Positions 43,562 to 49,074 of a stretch of 49,074 nt of DNA are shown here, one piece after another. Position 1 is the stretch's first letter. Every line of letters starts with the position of its first letter. A program made the translations under genes and the position numbers. Source of the stretch: Methylococcales bacterium (GTDB lineage Bacteria; Pseudomonadota; Gammaproteobacteria; Methylococcales; Methylomonadaceae); NCBI GenBank assembly GCA_028712795.1, contig JAQTPT010000028.1:1-49074 (forward strand), written 5' to 3'. Under the pieces are notes generated by a model, which was not told where the DNA came from, made no database searches, and saw nothing but the letters and a program-made list of their open reading frames with translations.

Positions 43562-44113
43562 ATGTTTAATTATTTCTCATCCATTCCTTACCCCAAGTTC
43601 AAATTAATCATCGTGGCATTGATAACACTTAATGTCGTTATCTATGCCATGGTCGATACTTTGATCAGCGCTGTTGATGCCTTGGCCTGGCTGATGTTGC
43701 TGGTGCTGTATGAGCTGGAAACCAACGGCAATACTCTGATGGCTGAAAACACCTATCATAGGCTACGTGGTTTCCTGATCGCTGTTATTGCGTTGGTGTT
43801 TGTTAGTTATATTCATGACGGAGAATTGCTGGATGTGGTTAATTCTGCACTCTGGTTTACATTGATCGCTTTGCTTGAGCTGGAAGTACGCTGGCCGGAT
43901 AAAGTATCCGAACATCAGCAAAGCTATTGGTGGGCAACTTTAGCTGTATTTGCCGGACTGATTGCGATGGTAATTGCTTGGGCCTGGCAATCGGCGTGGC
44001 TGGATGTTTACGATGCGACGCTGTGGATAGTTGCATTTGGCTCCATTGAAGTGGATATTATTCAAGTGTTGCAACGCAAACACCCGAAAACAATAAAGCC
44101 TAACAAATCATAG
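43562..44113 (+). CDS. Hypothetical membrane protein
   Basis: 183 aa from ATG 43562 (a TTG at 43550 is in frame but has no support). About five to six hydrophobic segments: FKLIIVALITLNVVIYAMV, ALAWLMLLVLYELE, GFLIAVIALVFVSYI, ALWFTLIALLELEV, WWATLAVFAGLIAMVIAWAW and TLWIVAFGSIEVDII. The recurring A-LW-..A-.ELE pattern suggests an internally duplicated two-helix unit (three times). No family recognised. Stands alone between the regulator remnant and the ABC exporter. Confidence 0.65.
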   Translation: MFNYFSSIPYPKFKLIIVALITLNVVIYAMVDTLISAVDALAWLMLLVLYELETNGNTLMAENTYHRLRGFLIAVIALVFVSYIHDGELLDVVNSALWFTLIALLELEVRWPDKVSEHQQSYWWATLAVFAGLIAMVIAWAWQSAWLDVYDATLWIVAFGSIEVDIIQVLQRKHPKTIKPNKS

Positions 44114-44309
44114 CCCGCGTTGAAACTCTATTAGTTTGGCTAAATCACACACTCGCAGCTTGCTGTCGATGGAAAGATTGAATAGAGGTTCAAGGTTACG
44201 TTTTTTGGATGGAATAGTTCCATGTGGCTAGAAAAAATACCGACAATCGATCAGAAGAAAATCCTTGGCAATCTAAAGTCTGCTCAAAGCTGGATTTCCA
44301 AAAACACTT

Positions 44310-45227
44310 TTAGTCCTTAAAGAAAAGTTTTTCTTCCAGGGTCTTGCCATGGCTCAACTGCCGGTATTGCCAGTGGTGCGTGTTGATACATCGCATCAGT
44401 TGCTGATCCATGTGGGGTTGCAGGCACGGGTCATATTCCACGATAAATTCATTTTTTTGCGGATTAGTGACTTGCAGGACACCCTCAATACCTTTAAATT
44501 TAGTAATTACTTCTTGAACCGGGCTGGGTCCCATTTGCAGAGTAATAAAACGGGTGGCGGCCTGTTGTTCGTTTATGCTGATTTTCTCAGTCTGCATCAT
44601 ACCGTTTTCCAGCAGTAAAATTTGCCGGCATAGCCGGTCAAGTTCAGCCAAATTATGGGAGCTGATGATAAAGGTGGCCTCTGATGATTGTTCTGCTATG
44701 ATCGCACGCACGGTCCGGACATTGACAGGATCAAGTCCGGCGGTGGGCTCATCCAGTAATATCAGCGCTGGTTTACCGATCAGCGCCTGGGCAATCGCAA
44801 CACGTTTTGCCATGCCATGGCTGAGTACCAGCGGTTTTTCATGGACGGCCTCCTTTAATGAAACTTCCTGTAATACTCTGTTTGCTTCCAGGATGGCTTG
44901 TTGCTTAGTTAATCCCTGTAGACGGGCATAAAAAACCAGTTGCTCTATGAGGGTAAAGCCGGGATCCAGTCTTGCATCTTGGGGCAGCGCTGAGATTTTG
45001 CCGATGAGTTGGGCTGCACCTGGCGGGTGACCGAACAGTCTGACGGTGCCGGACGTGGGGCGTAAAAATCCGGACAAGATGCTGAGCAAGGTGGTTTTTC
45101 CTGCACCATTGGGACCGACCAAGCCGATTGGTTCGCCTGCGTCCAGTTCAAAATTGACGTTAGAGAGCGCGGCTTTGCCGGAATAAACATGGTTAAGCCG
45201 TTGACATTGGATAATCGATGATCTCAT
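44310..45227 (-). CDS. ABC transporter ATP-binding protein
   Basis: A 305-aa ABC ATPase: Walker A GLVGPNGAGKTTLL near 36-49, Q-loop SALPQDA near 82-88, a signature-like LSHGMAKRVAIAQAL near 135-149, Walker B ALILLDEPTAGLDP near 155-168, and H-loop IISSHNLAELDRL near 188-200. The signature reads LSHGM instead of LSGGQ, a common change in ABC-2/NosF-type exporters. The C-terminal 90 residues are a regulatory extension. The start overlaps the permease stop as ATGA, so the pair forms one exporter. Substrate unknown. Confidence 0.9.
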   Translation of the reverse strand: MRSSIIQCQRLNHVYSGKAALSNVNFELDAGEPIGLVGPNGAGKTTLLSILSGFLRPTSGTVRLFGHPPGAAQLIGKISALPQDARLDPGFTLIEQLVFYARLQGLTKQQAILEANRVLQEVSLKEAVHEKPLVLSHGMAKRVAIAQALIGKPALILLDEPTAGLDPVNVRTVRAIIAEQSSEATFIISSHNLAELDRLCRQILLLENGMMQTEKISINEQQAATRFITLQMGPSPVQEVITKFKGIEGVLQVTNPQKNEFIVEYDPCLQPHMDQQLMRCINTHHWQYRQLSHGKTLEEKLFFKD

Positions 45228-46045
45228 AGCGCTTGCCTTGCCATTATCCAGCGTCCCAAGGCTAATAAAATAAAGCTTTGCAGGAGGGGAACATGAGCCA
45301 GTTGCAGCGTTTGCCAGCCCGACAATTGCGCCAGGTCAGATAGTTGATAGCCGGGAACCAGGAATTTAAAAAAGGAAAGCACCGGTAGGTAGTAAGCAAA
45401 GCCGCTGATAATGCCGGTCAGAAATGTCCAGATCAAAATAGCCCAGACGGTGGCTTGACGAGCCGATTTAACTTTAGCGGATAAAGCCGCCATCATCGCT
45501 GTAAAGGGTAGTACGGCTAAAATTAAATTAACGGTTATGACGAATAGGTCAGTCAATGCAGAAGCAAACAGCGTGGCGTCACGATACAACACTAAAGCAA
45601 GGGTGCTTAATGCGGTTGCACTGATTAATAGGGCCTGAATAACCATTACGCCTGCAAACCGGCCAAAAAACACACTGTCGCGACTGCTGCGCACGACAAT
45701 AAACCGTAAGGTGCCACGCTCGCGGTCAGAACAGGTTTGATCGGCGGCAACCGTAATGCTCAACATAGTGAAGATAAGCAATGCAAAATGCCAAAACACG
45801 CCGAATTCAGGAATGTGCCATTGCTGTATTGAGCCCAAACCAATAAAATCAAAAAAGTTGAAGTATCGCATTAAATCCTTTTCTTGCAGTAACAGTTCAG
45901 CAACCAAGCGAAGGGGATACACCAGGATAACACACCATACGACCGCAAAGGTCACCAAAGACAGTAAGCCTTTCCGGGTTGTAAAGCTCCTTTTAAGTTC
46001 AAAATGACTGATGAGCAAGAGATGATTGAAAAAACCAGGTTTCAT
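45224..46045 (-). CDS. ABC-2 type transporter permease
   Basis: A 273-aa permease from ATG 46045 (an upstream start at 46084 is weaker). Six hydrophobic segments are visible, beginning KGLLSLVTFAVVWCVILVYP, with the cytosolic DQTCSDRERGTLRFIVVRSS loop after the second, the usual coupling-helix position in NosY/ABC-2 permeases. It is translationally coupled to the ATPase gene downstream. Paired permease-ATPase genes of this type export lipids, drugs or small peptides, and none can be singled out here. Confidence 0.85.
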   Translation of the reverse strand: MKPGFFNHLLLISHFELKRSFTTRKGLLSLVTFAVVWCVILVYPLRLVAELLLQEKDLMRYFNFFDFIGLGSIQQWHIPEFGVFWHFALLIFTMLSITVAADQTCSDRERGTLRFIVVRSSRDSVFFGRFAGVMVIQALLISATALSTLALVLYRDATLFASALTDLFVITVNLILAVLPFTAMMAALSAKVKSARQATVWAILIWTFLTGIISGFAYYLPVLSFFKFLVPGYQLSDLAQLSGWQTLQLAHVPLLQSFILLALGRWIMARQAL

Positions 46046-46408
46046 TGTTATTACTTTTCCGTAAAGTGCTATAGCGTTTATCAAAGGGTTGTTCAGAAAT
46101 GAACCTGAGCGGTTGTCGACCAGTTTTAATAAACAGGGCTGTTTTTTCTATAAGAGTGTGTCTTATTTCATTGAAGAATATGACATCATAAAGACCTTGA
46201 AAAGCACTGGCCGCATAAATTGATTGTAAAAGCCGATACTAAACAGTGTAAAAAATTAGACGCTTTTTTTCAATACAGAGTATTTGCTGCCAAGGCTTAA
46301 CTCGTGGCAGATACCAACGTCATCGTTAGCGAAAAGAAAGATTGAGTTACACGATAAAAGCCACTTATTAAATAACAGGAATCGACCGGGCAGTCGCATA
46401 TACTTTTC
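46046..46408. other. Divergent intergenic region upstream of dinB
   Basis: 363 bases between the ABC permease (minus) and dinB (plus). I looked for a LexA-type CTGT-N8-ACAG box and saw none that is convincing. No RNA or small ORF with an RBS is supported. Confidence 0.4.
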
Positions 46409-47491
46409 ATGATACCAGAACATCACCGTAAAATTATCCATATTGACATGGACGCGTTTTATGCCGCTGTCGAACAACGTGATTTCCCGCAATATCGAAA
46501 CAGGCCGGTTATCGTTGGAGGCAGCCCTTATTCGCGTGGCGTGGTGGCAACGTGCAGTTACGAGGCCAGACGATACGGCATTCATTCCGCGATGCCTTCA
46601 GCGCACGCTTACCGGCTTTGCCCGCAAGCTGTTTTTATTAAACCTCGTTTTGATGTTTACAAAGAGGCATCAATACAGATCCGGCAAATTTTTTCCCGTT
46701 ACACTGACCTTGTAGAACCGCTGTCGCTGGATGAAGCTTATCTGGATGTCAGTGATGCCGATGCGCTTCAAGGTTCTGCAACCTTGATTGCCAGGGCCAT
46801 TAAAGAAAAAATAAAACAGCAAGTTGGGCTGACCGCATCTGCCGGAGTTTCTTATAATAAATTCCTGGCCAAGCTGGCTTCGGATATTGATAAGCCGGAC
46901 GGTTTTTATTTGATTACTCCAGAGCAAGGGCCTGAATTTGCCGAACAATTGCCGATAGGTCAATTTCACGGAATTGGAAAGGTGACGTCAGCTAAAATGC
47001 AGTCACTCGGTATAGCAACGGGCAAGGATTTGCAGCAGTTATCGCTGGTCGTGTTGCAACAACATTTTGGCAAAGCGGCCGCACATTATTACAATATTTG
47101 CCGAGGCATCGATCATCGTCCGGTCAATAGCCAGCGAGTCACAAAATCCGTCGGCGTAGAAACCACTTTTCAGCAGGATATAACATCCAGGCAAGAAATT
47201 CTCTTGCACTTGCAAGAACTGCTAGATACAGCGTTACAAAAAGCCGCCGAAAAACAGCTGGCAGCTTATACACTGACGGTAAAAATAAAGTACCACAACT
47301 TTGTTCAGGTTACCCGAAGCAGGACTTTACCCTACACGGTGACAAGAGCAGCCGAACTTCTGGAAGAATTAATAAAAAACACCGATATTGGCGAAAGCAG
47401 TGTCAGATTATTGGGCGTTACGCTGTCATCGCTGGAAAATAAATCGATAGGCAAGCGTTATGAGCAAACTGATTTATTCAGGGATTTTTAG
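46409..47491 (+). CDS. dinB: DNA polymerase IV (Y-family)
   Basis: A 360-aa translesion polymerase. The palm catalytic sites are seen in KIIHIDMDAFYAAVEQ (Asp13) and EPLSLDEAYLDVSDA (Asp/Glu near 104-105); TCSYEARRYGIHSAMP near 47-62 is the fingers motif, and IGQFHGIGKVTSAKMQSLGI near 178-197 is the helix-hairpin-helix in the thumb. The little-finger domain follows to the end (VGVETTFQQDI...). Length is normal (351 in Escherichia coli) and the C-terminal beta-clamp binding peptide is probably QTDLFRDF. No RBS is obvious. Confidence 0.93.
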   Translation: MIPEHHRKIIHIDMDAFYAAVEQRDFPQYRNRPVIVGGSPYSRGVVATCSYEARRYGIHSAMPSAHAYRLCPQAVFIKPRFDVYKEASIQIRQIFSRYTDLVEPLSLDEAYLDVSDADALQGSATLIARAIKEKIKQQVGLTASAGVSYNKFLAKLASDIDKPDGFYLITPEQGPEFAEQLPIGQFHGIGKVTSAKMQSLGIATGKDLQQLSLVVLQQHFGKAAAHYYNICRGIDHRPVNSQRVTKSVGVETTFQQDITSRQEILLHLQELLDTALQKAAEKQLAAYTLTVKIKYHNFVQVTRSRTLPYTVTRAAELLEELIKNTDIGESSVRLLGVTLSSLENKSIGKRYEQTDLFRDF

Positions 47492-47721
47492 CTTAATTTT
47501 TAAGAACGGGTTTAAAAAGGATCATGTAACACATATTCATCAGGTTTCCGCTATTGTTGGCGCCGATTGAAAATCGGCCAGGGATTTAGCGGTGCAGCGT
47601 ACTACACCGCATCAAATTAGTCGACCAAACCAAGATGGTTTTGAACTCCCTTTTTGGTTGAGCTGTTTTGGGATAGAGATAAATTCAGCCTGTTCATGAG
47701 TATCCGCCTCTGCTGTTTCTG

Positions 47722-47875
47722 CTAGGGGTGATGAGTGTTTAGATGACTCTCGGACTTGATTCGTTCTTTGGCATTGGCGCTGCTTTGTTTAAATCTGAAT
47801 GATTCATTACCCGTCTCAATGATAGGGCAATGAGGGGTAAGACGATCCAGTAACGACGTTGTTAGCTTGGCATCA
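47722..47875 (-). pseudogene. istB: istB C-terminal fragment
   Basis: The last part of the IS21 helper ATPase Ist[21 protein letters not shown] and [20 protein letters not shown] match the end of the family (sensor-2 region LLDRLTxHCxIxETGNESxRF). The Walker A and B region has been lost in the deletion that joins it to the istA fragment near 47880. Confidence 0.8.
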
Positions 47876-48130
47876 GTATGCGGTAAGCCGATCCCGTTTA
47901 GACCGCCGTGATTTAGTGTCCAAAGCCAATAACAGGATAGGAACAAACGGCGTCAGTTTGTCATCCACCTTGGTTCTTTCGGGGTACTTGTAGTTATCAG
48001 GTCTGGATTTTTTTAACCAGACCTTGATGGTGTTTAGCGGCAGACTCGTCCGCCGCTGAATTTCACTGACGGATAGGTTGTCGCGATGAAACAACCGTCT
48101 TACTTTTGCGAACATTGACATTTCATACAC
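47876..48130 (-). pseudogene. istA: istA N-terminal fragment
   Basis: Eighty-odd codons of the IS21 transposase IstA N-terminus: FAKVRRLFHRDNLSVSEIQR contains the helix-turn-helix, followed by [24 protein letters not shown] and [11 protein letters not shown]. The frame then runs into the istB part in another frame and stops. The DDE catalytic domain is completely missing. Confidence 0.8.
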
Positions 48131-48345
48131 TCTCGAATTCTCCTACTTAAAACCAAGCAGGATACGTGAATTGCCTGGACAATATTCGATCGGTACAAGC
48201 CTCTCCAGAGGGTCAATTTTCAATCGGCGCCAACACTCCGAAACTTTAGTATTAAATTCCCATTCCCTAGCAATATTTGTCACACAAGCCAGCAAAGAAT
48301 GGTTAAAATTAGAAATCCTATCCCATTAGTGAATGAAGGCTAAAA

Positions 48346-48741
48346 ATGAGCATTAAATCCAGATTAGTAAAAATGGTAATAAAATTGACACCCAACCTAT
48401 TGATAATTTGGGTGTCGAATATAATTCTTAAGGGTATTGCAGAATTAACGGAATTTAATTTTGACCTTGAGGCCCGAAAAGTCTACGTTCAAACAAAGCT
48501 ATACGGTGAAAATGAAACGATTGAAGTTTTTCTGGAGGATTTTGCTGTTTTTAGTGACGGTGACACCTACCGATTTATCATTCATCAAGCAAAATCAGAC
48601 AAGCCTTGGTTGAATAATTTATTGGCCCATATCACAGGAAAATCCTGGAAAATTCCAGCGACACCTCAATTGACGGCTCAACTTGAGCTTTTAACCGAGT
48701 TGTTAAATATCAAAACTTCAGCACTGGAAAAAATTGATTGA
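48346..48741 (+). CDS. Hypothetical protein (131 aa)
   Basis: A 131-aa protein with an N-terminal hydrophobic helix (LIIWVSNIILKGIAEL) and then a beta-rich part (EFNFDLEARKVYVQTKLYGE, IEVFLEDFAVF, TYRFIIHQAKSD). The pattern looks like a lipid- or membrane-associated small protein. No family is recognised. AAGG eight bases before ATG is a fair RBS. It lies between the IS21 remnant and the transglutaminase-like gene and could be co-transcribed with the latter, although 150 bp separate them. Confidence 0.55.
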   Translation: MSIKSRLVKMVIKLTPNLLIIWVSNIILKGIAELTEFNFDLEARKVYVQTKLYGENETIEVFLEDFAVFSDGDTYRFIIHQAKSDKPWLNNLLAHITGKSWKIPATPQLTAQLELLTELLNIKTSALEKID

Positions 48742-48891
48742 GATTGCGCCAGATCATAGCTGAGAAAAAAACGGGCTAAATTTGCCAGTATCACCAGTAT
48801 CAATGGACAAACAAATCAGACGTCATTTTTTAAATTGTGTCAGAATGCTACTGAGTATTTTCCGTGCTGTTAACCCCCCGGAGTAATAAAA

Positions 48892-49074
48892 ATGCGCCGC
48901 TTGCTAATAAAGCACGTAACCACCTACCAATACGCTGAAGCGGTAATATTGTTGCCGCACAAATTGCTTTTGCGCCCCCGTGAAGGGCATGACATCCGTA
49001 TTGAATCGGTTGATCTGGATATTTCCCCTGCCCATCAATTGGATTGGCAGCGCGATGTGTACGACAATGCCGTG
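48892..49074 (+). CDS. Transglutaminase-like protein, N-terminal part, cut by window end
   Basis: ATG 48892 opens a frame that runs to the window end without a stop (61 codons). MRRLLIKHVTTYQYAEAVIL, then LPHKLLLRPREGHDIRIESV and the DWQRDVYDNAV stretch match the beta-rich N-terminal region of bacterial transglutaminase-like proteases (HxTxYxY, LRP, D-x-GN/DN-V pattern). The catalytic Cys-His-Asp core lies beyond the window. AATAAAAAT precedes the start and CCCGGAG lies 10 bp upstream as RBS. Confidence 0.75.
   Translation, partial: MRRLLIKHVTTYQYAEAVILLPHKLLLRPREGHDIRIESVDLDISPAHQLDWQRDVYDNAV

Larger units (their letters stand above)
47555..48235 (-). mobile_element. IS21-family deletion derivative (681 bp) with both ends
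   Basis: Both ends carry the same inverted repeat: TGTTGGCGCCGATTGAAAAT at 47555 and its complement ending in CAACA at 48235. Between them the element has kept only the start of istA and the end of istB, fused by an internal deletion. The ends begin TG and finish CA, as IS21 elements do. No matching target duplication is seen at the flanks. The element can no longer move by itself but could be mobilised by a full copy. Confidence 0.8.

Noticed and set aside
46046..46408. A LexA box before dinB
   Set aside because: No CTGT-N8-ACAG arrangement was found; isolated ACAG and CAGT strings are too short to count.

Overview
The window looks like a chromosomal segment of a gammaproteobacterium. Evidence for this is the run cysM - ydbH-like - ydbL/ynbE-like lipoprotein - rlmD (32.6-28.5 kb), together with dinB and an inner-membrane-linked polysaccharide pathway. 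A methanotroph-like (Methylococcales) host would fit the mix of a PhoX-type phosphatase, a di-heme oxidoreductase lipoprotein and many small mobile repeats, but that placement is a guess. No rRNA, tRNA or CRISPR array was recognised.

Region 1 (1-21.1 kb, all genes on +) is a surface or exopolysaccharide locus. It follows a partial IS630 transposase. It holds a WecA/MraY-type initiating transferase, a MurJ/Wzx-like flippase, a methyltransferase, one GT2 and four GT4 glycosyltransferases, a Wzy/O-antigen-ligase-like polymerase, a NodB-type deacetylase, an AsnB-type amidotransferase, a LegC/PglE-type aminotransferase and a PglC-type initiating transferase. The likely scheme is loading of a sugar phosphate on undecaprenyl phosphate, extension by the glycosyltransferases, flipping, then polymerisation. 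Between the intact genes lie many decayed pieces: two extra fragments of the same GT4 gene (near 4.45 and 6.57 kb), a frameshifted GT4 (17.28-17.68 kb), unidentified coding relics, and MITE-like inverted-repeat elements. This locus has repeatedly duplicated, lost and swapped glycosyltransferases.

Region 2 (21.3-37.9 kb, mostly on -) is more housekeeping in nature. It has a secreted PhoX-family protein, an alpha/beta hydrolase overlapping an M14-type carboxypeptidase, a short PurN-like formyltransferase (+), a large DUF4062-NTPase-TPR protein with seven 126-bp tandem repeats, rlmD, the YdbH/YdbL pair, cysM, a class 3 lipase, a di-heme cytochrome lipoprotein, a 43-codon small ORF with a strong ribosome binding site, and a DUF3616-like protein.

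Region 3 (38.2-43.0 kb) is accessory. A four-gene minus-strand run encodes a lipoprotein, a 99-aa protein, a lysozyme-like protein, and a two-domain protein resembling a TIM-barrel glycosidase fused to a cysteine-peptidase-like domain. A winged-helix/ATPase regulator that appears truncated diverges from it. Region 4 (43.5-49.1 kb) has a small membrane protein, an ABC-2 exporter pair, dinB, a 681-bp deletion derivative of an IS21-family element with both ends intact, a hypothetical protein, and the start of a transglutaminase-like gene cut by the window edge.

The best candidates for something undescribed are the lytic-looking four-gene unit, the DUF4062-STAND-TPR protein, and the small cysteine-containing ORF beside the di-heme oxidoreductase.
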